NCBI GenBank assembly: GCA_947587025.1
Contig: CANPXW010000001.1
Span: 33,846-97,845, forward strand
Length of the DNA stretch: 64,000 nucleotides
Direction: 5' to 3'
Origin: an uncultured Oscillospiraceae bacterium
GTDB taxonomy: Bacteria; Bacillota; Clostridia; Oscillospirales; Oscillospiraceae
Of the stretch, positions 1-9,225 are shown in pieces. A program made the translations under genes and the position numbers. Below the pieces are notes generated by a model. The model saw only the letters and a list, made by a program, of their open reading frames with translations, made no database searches and had not been told where the DNA came from. Numbering within the stretch: position 1 is the stretch's first letter; each line of letters opens with the position of its first letter.

Positions 1-303
1 AAGATCCTGGTCAAACGGGTGGTGGCCCTGGCCGGCGAGTGGATAAACATCGACGCCGACGGGAACGTGTACATCAACGACGTGCTGTACGACGAGCCCT
101 ATCTGACGGAGAAGGCTTACGGCCAGTGCGACATCGAATTCCCCTATCAGGTGCCCGACGGGCGCATCTTCGTGCTGGGCGACCACCGGAGCGTGTCGGT
201 GGACAGCCGGAGCAAGACGGTGGGCTGCGTGGCCCAGGAGCAGGTGGTGGGCAGGCTGATGCTGCGGCTGTGGCCCATCAAGCAGTTCACGGTATATGAG
301 TGA
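1..303 (+). CDS. lepB: Signal peptidase I, C-terminal part (truncated by window start)
   Basis: In-frame from base 1: ILVKRVVALAGEW...VPDGRIFVLGDHRSVSVDSR, the signal peptidase I catalytic Lys region and GD.R.xSxDSR box. Confidence 0.93.
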   Translation, partial: KILVKRVVALAGEWINIDADGNVYINDVLYDEPYLTEKAYGQCDIEFPYQVPDGRIFVLGDHRSVSVDSRSKTVGCVAQEQVVGRLMLRLWPIKQFTVYE

Positions 304-311
304 TAAAAAAA

Positions 312-342
312 GGAACTGAGCGGTCCGCTCAGTTCCTTTTTT
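312..342. terminator. Rho-independent terminator, probably bidirectional
   Basis: ggaactgagcg-gtc-cgctcagttcc flanked by A-run and TTTTTT. Confidence 0.9.
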
Positions 343-343
343 G

Positions 344-1036
344 TCAGCTGCTGCTGTTGGTGTTGGTGGGGAAGTAGGGCCGCAGCACCGCCGCCACGTT
401 CACGATGGGCATGGTCTGCAGCCACACCCGGCCGGGACCGGTGATCTGGGTCAGGAACAGCCCCTCGCCGCCGAACAGCACGTTCTTCGCCCCGTGCACC
501 GTCTGGACGTCCATGGAACAGCTGGCCTCCATGGCTGCCAGGTGGCCGGTGTCCACCAGGATCTGCTGGCCGGGCTGCAGCTCGTACTCCACCACGTGGC
601 CGTCGAACTCCGCGAAGACCGTGCCGGAGCCGGTGACCTTCTGCAGGATGAAGCCCTCGCCGCCGAACAGGCCCGCGCCCAGCTTCTTGTTGAAGAACAT
701 GCTCAGCTCCACGCCCGCCTCGCCGGCCAGGAAAGAGCTCTTCTGCAGGATGATCTCCCGGCCGGGGACGATCTGGAAGGCCTGGATGGAGCCGGGAAAG
801 CTGGAGGCGAAGGCGATCAGGCCCTGGCCGCCCTGGGCGGTGTAGATGTTCTGGAACATCCGCTCGCCGGAGAACAGCCGGCCCAGCGCCTTGCCGATGC
901 CGCCGTTGGACGTGGTCTCCATGCGCATGTTGGGACTCATCCACGCCATGCTGCCGCCCTCGTTTATCATCTGCTCGCCGTCCTCCAGGGTGCAGATGAC
1001 CACGGGCAGGGTATCGCCGGTTATCTCGTATCTCAT
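344..1036 (-). CDS. AIM24 / TIGR00266 family protein
   Basis: MRYEITGDTLPVVICTLEDGEQMINEGGSMAWMSPNM...GGEGLFLTQITGPGRVWLQT; typical family motifs. Confidence 0.85.
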   Translation of the reverse strand: MRYEITGDTLPVVICTLEDGEQMINEGGSMAWMSPNMRMETTSNGGIGKALGRLFSGERMFQNIYTAQGGQGLIAFASSFPGSIQAFQIVPGREIILQKSSFLAGEAGVELSMFFNKKLGAGLFGGEGFILQKVTGSGTVFAEFDGHVVEYELQPGQQILVDTGHLAAMEASCSMDVQTVHGAKNVLFGGEGLFLTQITGPGRVWLQTMPIVNVAAVLRPYFPTNTNSSS

Positions 1037-1259
1037 GGGAAACGCTCCTTTCGTTATCTGATGCGTCATCAGTGTAGCACCCCCGTCCCATCCCGTCAAG
1101 AGCGGACGAGAATACCGCGCCCTTCGGATCCCCGGACTGCAAAAACCAGCGGCCCGCAAAAGCGGGCGTATTCCGGGGCCCAAAAGGGCACGCCTGCATC
1201 CTCGGGTAGTCCGCATAGCGGAAAGCGGCTGTTGCCCATGGTGTGCAGCCCTTGCCGGT

Positions 1260-1727
1260 TCGTGGGAGTATCCAGCACCAAAGGATATATATCGCCGGCA
1301 TCAGCGCTGCAGGTGCGTAGTCGAGTATTACCCCGGCAACGGCGGCCGCCGGCAGGATGTCTGGACAAAGCGGTGGACAGACCCGGATGAAGATGCTAAA
1401 ATAGAGGTGCGAAAACAGTATGGAACTGACAGCCTTATTCGCTCTATCGTAGATGACCCAAAACAGTTGGGCGATTATACGCCGGACAGCCTTAAGCGGG
1501 CGCTGGAGGCTCAGGGATGCACAGTGACCCCTTTGTCTAACGGACAGCTCAAGGGCGTGCCCTTTGAACAGGGCGGCGGCTACAAAGTCAATTTTTCGAG
1601 CGAAGGACTTTTGATGTATCATCCAGCTGATCGCAGCCATCATGGCGGTGCGTATTATAAAATTTCAACAGGGAAAGGAGGCACGCATCATTATGGCATC
1701 AACGGACAAGAGTTCCAAATACATTGA
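1260..1727 (+). pseudogene. Orphan C-terminal toxin-like module of a phage/polymorphic-toxin-type protein; open frame continues upstream without an obvious start
   Basis: VEYYPGNGGRRQDVWTKRW...GGGYKVNFSSEGLLMYHPADRSHHGGAYYKISTGKGGTHHYGINGQ; sits directly before terminase. Track ORF 1407..1727. Confidence 0.45.
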
Positions 1728-1986
1728 GCGGGTTGAATCGCTCAGAAATGAGCTGTCTGAAAAATATGAATTGTGTGAGGTCGATGGAAAAAAGTGCTTC
1801 CGTTCAGAGAAAGATAAATATTTCTGGCCATTTTTGTTCGTCGAGTGGGGAGCTGTCGGTATAGAGTATGCCCAGGGTATCAGAGAGGCGATGCTTAACC
1901 GCTTTGAGGATGGTGATCTCTACTACCTGGATGAAATGGATGATGAAGCTCTCTTATCCGCTGTACTGCAAGAGATTGAACAGTAA
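1693..1986 (+). CDS. Small acidic protein, candidate immunity partner of the upstream toxin-like module
   Basis: AGGAGG-type RBS then MASTDKSSKYIERVESLRNELSEKYELCEVDGKKCF...; overlaps the toxin-like ORF end. Confidence 0.45.
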   Translation: MASTDKSSKYIERVESLRNELSEKYELCEVDGKKCFRSEKDKYFWPFLFVEWGAVGIEYAQGIREAMLNRFEDGDLYYLDEMDDEALLSAVLQEIEQ

Positions 1987-1991
1987 GCGTT

Positions 1992-2678
1992 ATGGCAGCT
2001 AGAAAAAGCCCCGCAAAAAAACGCGCTGTTATGTCTGACGATGCGCCGCGCATCGGCTCACAGACACCCACCAGGTCCGTGGTGCTGCCGTACACCAAAA
2101 GCCGGGGCGCCGAGGCCCTGGAGCTCTACAGCGCCACGGGAAATGAGGCATACCCATGGCAGGCCCAGCAGGTCTATGACATTTTGGCCGTCAATGATGC
2201 AGGGCTATGGGTCCACACACAATACGGCCTAAGCGTCCCCCGCCGGAACGGTAAAAACGAGGTGGTGCTCATGGTGGAGATGCTGGCCCTCAAAGATGGG
2301 CGCCACATACTGCACACCGCCCACCGGACCCACACCACCCACAAAGCCTATGAGCGTCTATATAGGGCACTGACCAGGGCGGGCATCCTGATCACCAGAT
2401 CATACCAGGCCATGGGCCGGGAGCTGATCGAGGTGCAAACCGGCGGCATCATCGAGTTCCGAACCTGGACCAGCAAGGGCGGCCTGGGCGAGGGCTTCGA
2501 CCTCATGGTCATAGATGAGGCCCAGGAATACCAGACCGACCAGGAATCGGCGCTAAAATATGTAGTTACCGACAGCGACAACCCGCAAACCATCTTCATC
2601 GGCACACCGCCCACCACCAGCACCGGCACCGTTTTCCCGCGACGGACATCCTTACCGCCGTGGCCGTTGGTATTGTGA
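1992..2678 (+). pseudogene. Phage terminase large subunit, N-terminal ATPase only (truncated)
   Basis: Walker A VPRRNGKN, Walker B LMVIDEAQ; homology-like sequence stops near TSTGTVF (about 2635), then unrelated sequence. Confidence 0.8.
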
Positions 2679-2743
2679 GCAGCCTGGCAGCCACCGGCGT
2701 GGACCAGGTGGTCAAGCAGCTGGGTGACGGCGGCCATGAGTGA
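2639..2743 (+). pseudogene. C-terminal remnant of a small phage protein (possibly holin) just before the endolysin
   Basis: ATDILTAVAVGIVSSLAATGVDQVVKQLGDGGHE* in frame +2, ending at the endolysin start region. Confidence 0.4.
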
Positions 2744-2978
2744 GTTTACGCCGCGCCTCAGTAAGCCTGGCAAAGGCAACAAGTACTACATCCGCCAGGT
2801 GTCCGGCGGGTACAACCCCTCGGTCCAGGGTAGCCCCGTGGACCCGGACTGCGACGTGCTGGCCGGCGTGCTGGAGAGCCTGCGGCGCGATGTGGATGAG
2901 CTGTGCGGCAGGCTCAGCGCCCGCCTGGACGATCTGGACTATGTCATGGACCTGGCCACTGCCCGCCCGCCTCCCTGA
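2736..2978 (+). pseudogene. Phage endolysin N-terminus (CHAP-like) joined to unrelated C-terminal sequence
   Basis: MSEFTPRLSKPGKGNKYYIRQVSGGYNPSVQGSPVDPDCDVL resembles endolysin N-termini, then switches to GVLESLRRDVDELCGRLSARLDDLDYVMDL. Confidence 0.5.
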
Positions 2979-2989
2979 TACATGAGCAA

Positions 2990-3031
2990 CGCCACTACCT
3001 GTGCAATGTGTGCAGGTAGTGGCGATTTTTT
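2990..3031 (+). terminator. Rho-independent terminator
   Basis: cgccactacctg/caggtagtggcg (12 bp) then ATTTTTT. Confidence 0.9.
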
Positions 3032-3164
3032 AAGGCTCAAAAGTGGCTTTATTTCTGACAACATTTTGACCACAGATACCGGTCCAAATTAGTCCAAAAT
3101 GTGCCTTTTTGGTTCAAATTGCCCCGGGCGATGAGGCCTGCCGGCTGAGGTTTAGTGGATATGT

Positions 3165-3198
3165 CAAAGCCTTGCGGCTCTAGGGCCGCAAGGCTTTG
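3165..3198. repeat. 14-bp perfect inverted repeat just 3' of tRNA-Ser, terminator-like
   Basis: caaagccttgcggc-tctagg-gccgcaaggctttg. Confidence 0.7.
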
Positions 3199-3200
3199 AG

Positions 3201-3293
3201 TGGCGGAGAAGGGGGGATTCGAACCCCCGATACCCTTTTGGGGTATACACGATTTCCAATCGTGCGCGCTCGACCAGGCTACGCGACTTCTCC
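3201..3293 (-). tRNA. tRNA-Ser(GGA), CCA encoded
   Basis: Reverse complement GGAGAAG...cacgaTTGGAAAtcgtg...variable arm...GGTTCGAATCC...CTTCTCCGCCA; anticodon GGA. Confidence 0.95.
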
Positions 3294-3362
3294 ATGCTGG
3301 CCGGACTTGCTGTTCAGTTCAAGCTTGTCTATTATAATCGCCGCCAGCGGCAAAGTCAAGTG

Positions 3363-4226
3363 TTATTTCCCCAGCCCGGCGGCTTTTTCCGCCGCCTCCA
3401 CCACATGGTGTACCAGCACCGCCGTGGTCACCGCGCCCAGCCCGCCGGGCACGGGGGTGATGGCGCCCACGACCGGCTCCGCCTCGTCGAAGCGCACGTC
3501 GCCCCGGAGCTTTCCCGTGTCGGGGTCGGCGTGGATGCCCACGTCCACCACCGCCGCGCCGGGAGCAAAGTGCTCCGGACCGAAAAAGCCCATTTTGCCG
3601 ATGGCGGCCACCACGATGTCGCCCCGGCGGGTCTCGGCCGCCAGATCACGGGTGCCGCTGTGGCAGATGGTCACCGTGGCCCCCTCGGCCATGAGCAGCA
3701 TGGCCGCCGGCCGGCCCACCACCAGGCTGCGCCCGGCCACCACGGCATGGGCCCCACGGAGGGGGACGCCGTAATATTTGAGCAGCTCCACCACCGCCTG
3801 GGCGGTGCAGGGGGCGAAGCCCTCGCCGCTGCCGGTGAACACCCCGGCCAGAGAGCCGTCGGTGATGCCGTCCATGTCTTTGGCGGGGACCAGCGCCCGG
3901 CGGGCGGCCTGCTCGTCCAGCGCCACGGGCAGCGGGCGCATCATCAGGATGCCGTGCACCGAGGGAAACTCGCCCAGCGCCTCCACCGCCGCCATCAGCT
4001 GGGTCTGGGTGCACCAGGCCGGCAGGGTCACCTGCCGCACCAGCACCCCCGCTGCGGCACAGCGCTTCATGGCGCCCTTTTCATAGGATATGTCCTCCGG
4101 CCGCTCACCCACCCGCAGGATGGCCAGCTTGGGCGTCACGCCCTTCGCGGTCAGCGCGGCGGCCCGGGCGGACGCGTCCTCGGTCAGTGCCTGGGCCACG
4201 GGCGCGCCCTTCATGATAAGCGCCAT
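3363..4226 (-). CDS. folD: Bifunctional methylenetetrahydrofolate dehydrogenase/cyclohydrolase
   Basis: MALIMKGAPVAQAL...ILMMRPLP...PAKDMDGIT...VVAGRSLVVGRPAAMLL...GGLGAVTTAVLVHHVVEAA. Confidence 0.95.
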   Translation of the reverse strand: MALIMKGAPVAQALTEDASARAAALTAKGVTPKLAILRVGERPEDISYEKGAMKRCAAAGVLVRQVTLPAWCTQTQLMAAVEALGEFPSVHGILMMRPLPVALDEQAARRALVPAKDMDGITDGSLAGVFTGSGEGFAPCTAQAVVELLKYYGVPLRGAHAVVAGRSLVVGRPAAMLLMAEGATVTICHSGTRDLAAETRRGDIVVAAIGKMGFFGPEHFAPGAAVVDVGIHADPDTGKLRGDVRFDEAEPVVGAITPVPGGLGAVTTAVLVHHVVEAAEKAAGLGK

Positions 4227-4837
4227 CAGCAGTACCTCCCATAAATATCCGCAAATACCTTGTCGGCCCGTTCGGCGTAAGTCTCCGTCAGCCGGTCCAC
4301 CTGGGCGTTGCACTCGTCCGCATACGCCCGGTCGGCCATGGCCTTGGTATTCACCTTCACGTTCACCGCCGCCGCGTACAGCGCCCCCCGGCACAGCGCC
4401 GCGCCGGCGGCGGCGTCCGATACCGCGAGCCTGCTGCCCATGGCGGCGAAGCCCTCCAGCAGCTCGACGGCCTGACAGCACAGCCGGACCATTTCCAGCG
4501 GCGGCTGGGCCGCGATGCGCAGGCACCGCTCCAGCTCATCCGCACGGCCGGGGTCGTCCTTGGGGATGCCGTAGGCCCGGCTCAGGGGCAGGAACGCCTG
4601 GGCGTCCTCGTCCGCCAGGGCCAGCAGCCGATCAGCCAGCTCCTTGGCCCGGCCGGTCAGCGCCCGCATTTCTTCCTCCACGGCGGCATACTTGGGCTTG
4701 CCCAGCGTCAGCTCGCCCACCATGGACCCCAGGGCCGCGCCCAGCGCTCCTGCCAGGGCGGAGGCACCTCCGCCGCCGGGAGCGGGCTGTTTGGAGGCCA
4801 GCGCCCGGGTAAAGGCCGTCAATGTCATCTCCCGCAT
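4226..4837 (-). CDS. Cyclodeaminase/cyclohydrolase family protein (FTCD-C/FchA-like)
   Basis: MREMTLTAFTRALASKQPAPGGGGASALAGALGAALGSMV; start/stop overlap with folD. Confidence 0.9.
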   Translation of the reverse strand: MREMTLTAFTRALASKQPAPGGGGASALAGALGAALGSMVGELTLGKPKYAAVEEEMRALTGRAKELADRLLALADEDAQAFLPLSRAYGIPKDDPGRADELERCLRIAAQPPLEMVRLCCQAVELLEGFAAMGSRLAVSDAAAGAALCRGALYAAAVNVKVNTKAMADRAYADECNAQVDRLTETYAERADKVFADIYGRYC

Positions 4838-6075
4838 GGGTCTTCCTCCTTCAATAGCGCCCGCAGGCGGCCGATGTAGTAAAGAGAGCCGCACGCGCAC
4901 ACCGGCTCGTCATGGGCCCGGCACAGAGCTAGGGCCTGGGGCAGGCTGTCCGCCGTCTGGGCGGGGGCCCCATCCACCGCCGCAGCCAGCTCCGCCGCCG
5001 GCAGGGCCCGTGGCCCATCCTCCGGGGCGATGCACACGAACCGGGCTGCCAGAGGCTGGAGCAGCGCCAGCATATCCCGCCAGTCCTTGTCTGCCATCAC
5101 GCCCATGAGGAAGGTGAACCGCTGGCCGGGACAGTAGTCCCAAAGCCCCTCCGCCAGGGCCGCCGCCCCGTGGGCGTTGTGGGCCCCGTCCAGGATGAAG
5201 GGGGGACGGCCGGGGATGTGCTCGAACCGGCAGGGCCACTTTGCCGAGGCCAGTCCGGCGCGGATATGCTCCTCTCCCAGACCCAGGACGCGCCCCGCCT
5301 CGATGGCCGCGCTGGCGTTTTCCAGCTGGTGCGCCCCCAGCAGCGACAGGGACAGCGCCTGCAGCTGGCCATAGGAGAACCGCTGGCCGGTCAGGTCGTG
5401 GGAGAGAGGATGTATCTTTTTTATGTCAACCATATGCAGCGGCGCGTCCAGCCCCTCGCACCGGGCCCGGATGACCGCCTCCGCTTCGGGCGGCTGGGGA
5501 GCGCACACCACCGGGCGGCCGGGCTTCACGATGCCCGCCTTCTCCCCGGCGATGGCCGCCAGGGTGCCGCCCAGCACCGCCGTGTGGTCCAGGCCGATGG
5601 GCATGATCACGGATACAGCGGGCTTTTCGATCACATTGGTGGCGTCCAGCCGGCCGCCCAGGCCGGTCTCCAGCACCACGTAGTCGCACTGCCGATCGGC
5701 AAAGTACAAAAACGCCGCCGCAGTCATCTTTTCAAAGTAGCTGGGCTCGTCCAGCCCCGCGCAGGCTGCCTGTACCCGGCGGGTGACGCGGGCGAAATCA
5801 TTGAGCGTTATGTCAACTCCATCCACCTTGATGCGCTCCCATGGGCCGATCAGGTCCGGGGAGGTATACAGGCCGGTGCGGTACCCGGCGGCGCGGAGCA
5901 TGGCGCTGACCATGGCCGCGCAGGAGCCCTTGCCGTTGGTGCCGGCGATGTGCACGCACCGGAGCTGCCGCTGGGGCTGGCCCAGCCGGCCGCACAGCGC
6001 TGCCATCACCTGCAGGCCGGGGGCGTGGGTGAACTTGGGGGTATCGGTATAGAATTGGAGAAAGTCGTCGTTCAT
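4825..6075 (-). CDS. folC: Folylpolyglutamate/dihydrofolate synthase
   Basis: VHIAGTNGKGSCAAMVSAMLRAAGYRTGLYTSPDL...DGAHNAHG. Confidence 0.95.
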   Translation of the reverse strand: MNDDFLQFYTDTPKFTHAPGLQVMAALCGRLGQPQRQLRCVHIAGTNGKGSCAAMVSAMLRAAGYRTGLYTSPDLIGPWERIKVDGVDITLNDFARVTRRVQAACAGLDEPSYFEKMTAAAFLYFADRQCDYVVLETGLGGRLDATNVIEKPAVSVIMPIGLDHTAVLGGTLAAIAGEKAGIVKPGRPVVCAPQPPEAEAVIRARCEGLDAPLHMVDIKKIHPLSHDLTGQRFSYGQLQALSLSLLGAHQLENASAAIEAGRVLGLGEEHIRAGLASAKWPCRFEHIPGRPPFILDGAHNAHGAAALAEGLWDYCPGQRFTFLMGVMADKDWRDMLALLQPLAARFVCIAPEDGPRALPAAELAAAVDGAPAQTADSLPQALALCRAHDEPVCACGSLYYIGRLRALLKEEDPCGR

Positions 6076-6169
6076 GCTGACAGTATAGCATATTTGCCCG
6101 CCCAAGGGAAACCATTTACAGGGGCGATTGACATTTTTGGTGATTTGGGATAGAGTAACCGGCGGAGGG

Positions 6170-6679
6170 ATGCATATGCACGACGAATTGACGGCGGTGG
6201 ACATCCGCAAGATGCAGCAGGAGATCGACTACCGGGAGACGGAGCTGCGGCCCAAGCTCATCGAGGACGTGCAGACGGCACGGGGGTTCGGGGACCTGTC
6301 GGAGAATTTCGAGTATAAGGCCGCCAAACAGGCCAAAAACAAGAACGAGAGCCGCATCCGGTACCTGAAGCGGATGATCGCCTCGGCGGTGGTGATAGAG
6401 GCCAAGTCCGCCCAGGACGAGGCGGGACTGTTCGACCGGGTGACTCTGTTCATGGAGGACGAGAACGACGAGGAGACCATCACCCTGGTGACCACCCTCC
6501 GCCAGGACCCGGCCAAGGGCCGCATCAGCAAGGAGTCCCCGGTGGGACAGGCCGTGCTGGGCCACAAGGTGGGAGATCGGGTATTCGTGAAGGTGGGCGA
6601 GAGCGGCGGCTACTGGGCCGAGATACGCGCCATCGCCAAGGGCGTGGACGACGATACGATGGAGATCAGTCCGTACTGA
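6170..6679 (+). CDS. greA: Transcription elongation factor GreA/GreB family
   Basis: ARGFGDLSENFEYKAAKQAKN...ISKESPVGQAVLGHKVGD. Confidence 0.9.
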   Translation: MHMHDELTAVDIRKMQQEIDYRETELRPKLIEDVQTARGFGDLSENFEYKAAKQAKNKNESRIRYLKRMIASAVVIEAKSAQDEAGLFDRVTLFMEDENDEETITLVTTLRQDPAKGRISKESPVGQAVLGHKVGDRVFVKVGESGGYWAEIRAIAKGVDDDTMEISPY

Positions 6680-6690
6680 AAGGAGCAACG

Positions 6691-7164
6691 ATGGAAAACT
6701 TTGATGTGGACGCCTTCAAGGTGTTCGGCGAGGAATGGGCGCTGGTGACGGCCGGCGTCGAGGGGGACTTCAACACCATGACCGTCAGCTGGGGAGGTCT
6801 GGGCACCCTTTGGGGCAGGCCCGCAGCCACGGTGTACGTGAAGAAGAACCGGTACACCCACGGCTTCATGGAGAGAAACGAGCTGTTCACGGTGAGCTTC
6901 TTCCCGCCGGAATATAAAAAGGCCCTGAGCTATCTGGGCTCCCACTCCGGCCGGGAGGGGGACAAGGTGGCGGCGGCTGGGCTGACGCCGGTGTACCTGG
7001 ACGGGGCGGTGACCTTTGCCCAGGCGAAGGCCACGCTGGTGTGCCGGAAGATGTACGCACACGACTTCGACCTGTCGGCGGTGCCGGAGGAAGTGGCCGG
7101 GACCTATTACGAGGACGAGCCGCCCCACACCCTGTACATCGGTGAAGTGATAAAACGCATATGA
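6691..7164 (+). CDS. Flavin reductase family protein
   Basis: MENFDVDAFKVFGEEWALVTAGVEGDFNTMTVSWGGLGTLWGRPAATVYVKKNRYTHGFME. Confidence 0.85.
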   Translation: MENFDVDAFKVFGEEWALVTAGVEGDFNTMTVSWGGLGTLWGRPAATVYVKKNRYTHGFMERNELFTVSFFPPEYKKALSYLGSHSGREGDKVAAAGLTPVYLDGAVTFAQAKATLVCRKMYAHDFDLSAVPEEVAGTYYEDEPPHTLYIGEVIKRI

Positions 7165-7167
7165 GGA

Positions 7168-7199
7168 CAAAAAAGACCGGCGTGTGCCGGTCTTTTTTT
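7168..7199. terminator. Bidirectional rho-independent terminator between convergent genes
   Basis: aaaaaagaccggc-gtgt-gccggtcttttttt. Confidence 0.92.
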
Positions 7200-7200
7200 G

Positions 7201-9225
7201 TCAGAACAAGGCGATGAGTTTATCCCAGAAGCTGCTCTCCGCCTCCGGCTCCGGGGGCTGCTCCTCCGGGGCGGCCGGCTGGATAGCGGGGGTGCGGATG
7301 ACGAACTGCACCGCCCGGACATTGGCGTTTTTCCCCGAGACGAAGGAGGCCGGCTCCACGCCCCCGCCGGTGACGCTCTCCAGAAGGCCGTCGATCTGGT
7401 CCTGGATGGCCCCGTCCATGCCGTCGGTTCCCTCCGAAAGGGCGGCTGCGCCCTCCTTCACCTGGCCCGCGCCCTCGTCCAGGGCGGCGGCACCCTCCGC
7501 CAGCGCGCCAACGCCGCTGTCCAGAGCGCCGGCACCCTCCGCCAGTGCGCCGGTGGCGGCGTACACGTCGGATATGCCCCCGGCCAGGGTGGACGCGCCG
7601 CTGGCCAGCGTGCCGGCCCCCGAGGCCAGACTGGCGGCCCCGTCGGCCAGGGTCGCCGCGCCAGGGGCGATCTGCCCGTACCCGGCGTAAGCCTTCGTCA
7701 CACCGGCGGTGTAGCTCTGGATGCCGTCGTTGAGGGTGGTATAGCTTTCTACCAGCTGATCGATGCCGGGCTTCAGCGCGCCCAGACTGTCGGTAAGGCC
7801 GGTGAGCTGATCGAGGTAGCCGGCGGCGTACCCCAGCTGGGTCTTGAGATCTTCCACTTTCAGGCCGCCCACTGTCATCACCAAGTTCAGCATCGCGGAC
7901 GCATAGCTTTCAGTGGCGCTGTAAAGAGTATTATATGCTGCCTCCACCTCGTCTTTATAGGGATCGTCACCCATATCGGTAATGGTCCCGCTCAGGCTGG
8001 TCAAAACAGAAGATAACGAACCATATATCCCCGTCAGAGTGTCGCTGAGACCGCTCATCCCACTCAGGGTCGCGGTAAGGCTGTCCACCCGGACGCTCAG
8101 GTCCCCCAGCGTTGTCTGCATGCCGGCGATGTCCGCATCGGATATGTCCCCATTCTCCAGGCCGGTCTGGATGGTCTGCAGGGCCGCCAGCACATCCGCC
8201 GAGCCCTGGCTGAGGGCGGCGGAATTGGCGTCCAGCGCCGCGAGACCCGCGCCCAGGGTATCCAGGCCGCCCTTGAGGGCCTGGGCCCCGTCGCTGACCT
8301 GGGACGCGCCGCTGCTGACGGTCCAGGCCCCGGACTGGACCGACGCGCCGCCGGACTGGAGGCTGCCGGCGCCGGTGTACAGACTGCTGGCTCCCTCGTG
8401 CAGGGCGCTGGCTCCCTCGGCGGCCTCGTCCACGCCGGCGGTCAGCTCCTCCGCGCCGTCACTGAGCGCGCCCGCGCCCTCGTCCAGTTGGGCGATGGCG
8501 TCCGTCAGGTCCGTGACCTTTTCCAGCAGCGCCTCGTCGTCCACCTGCACGTCCAGGGACAGGGGGATGCCGTTGATGGCCACAGCGTCCATGGCAAAGT
8601 CGGTCACCTGAGCATGCACGGTGATGTCCGCGCCCCGGCCGGGCAGGACGGTGTAGTTCAGCTGCTTGTCGCTGCCCACGTTGGCCGCGGTGGCTCCGTC
8701 GGCGACGATGTTCCGGCACCTGTCCCCGTCCAGGGTGAGGGAGATCTGCAGGGCGTAGGTATCGAAGAAATCGCCCCGGCAGAGGGGATTTTCCTTCACT
8801 GCAAGATGGATCGTCAGTGCGCCGCTGGCCCCCGCGACCTCGTCTGCCGAGCGCTTTGTCCCGTCCAGGGCGTAGTCCAGCGAGATGCGCCAGGGGATCT
8901 CCGCCTCCGGCAGGCTGCCCTCGTAGTACAGCCGCCCTGCCTGGGACGCGTCGATGGTGACGGTCCCGTCGGCCAGGGTCACCGGGTCGGTGGTGGTCAT
9001 GTTGCGCACGCTGGCGTAATTGCCGTAGTCGGTAAAGGACCCCGGCCCGTCCAGGTCCAGGATGTTCACCACCTCCACCGTGTTCACATCCCCGGCGGGG
9101 GTGAGATTTATGTAAACCACTTCCTCCTTGTCCGGGAGCGCGGCCGCAGCATAGGCCGGCAGGACAGGGGAGAGGGCCAGCAGCGCCGCCAGGGCGGCGG
9201 CCGTCGTCTTTGTCATTCTCTTCAT
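7201..9225 (-). CDS. Secreted/membrane-associated protein with long Gly/Ala heptad arrays (YhgE/Pip-like architecture)
   Basis: Signal peptide MKRMTKTTAAALAALLALSPVLPAYAA; repeated LAEGAGALDSGVGALAEGAAALDEGAGQ units; starts inside the stop of the RND gene. Confidence 0.75.
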   Translation of the reverse strand: MKRMTKTTAAALAALLALSPVLPAYAAAALPDKEEVVYINLTPAGDVNTVEVVNILDLDGPGSFTDYGNYASVRNMTTTDPVTLADGTVTIDASQAGRLYYEGSLPEAEIPWRISLDYALDGTKRSADEVAGASGALTIHLAVKENPLCRGDFFDTYALQISLTLDGDRCRNIVADGATAANVGSDKQLNYTVLPGRGADITVHAQVTDFAMDAVAINGIPLSLDVQVDDEALLEKVTDLTDAIAQLDEGAGALSDGAEELTAGVDEAAEGASALHEGASSLYTGAGSLQSGGASVQSGAWTVSSGASQVSDGAQALKGGLDTLGAGLAALDANSAALSQGSADVLAALQTIQTGLENGDISDADIAGMQTTLGDLSVRVDSLTATLSGMSGLSDTLTGIYGSLSSVLTSLSGTITDMGDDPYKDEVEAAYNTLYSATESYASAMLNLVMTVGGLKVEDLKTQLGYAAGYLDQLTGLTDSLGALKPGIDQLVESYTTLNDGIQSYTAGVTKAYAGYGQIAPGAATLADGAASLASGAGTLASGASTLAGGISDVYAATGALAEGAGALDSGVGALAEGAAALDEGAGQVKEGAAALSEGTDGMDGAIQDQIDGLLESVTGGGVEPASFVSGKNANVRAVQFVIRTPAIQPAAPEEQPPEPEAESSFWDKLIALF

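Noticed and set aside
1090-1260. attL for the prophage as a copy of the tRNA-Ser 3' end
   Set aside because: No duplicate of the GGTTCGAATCCCCCCTTCTCCGCCA region was seen here
147-1643. 498-aa minus-strand ORF spanning lepB end, AIM24 gene and prophage scar
   Set aside because: Overlaps three better-supported features and runs through a terminator; low-complexity composition
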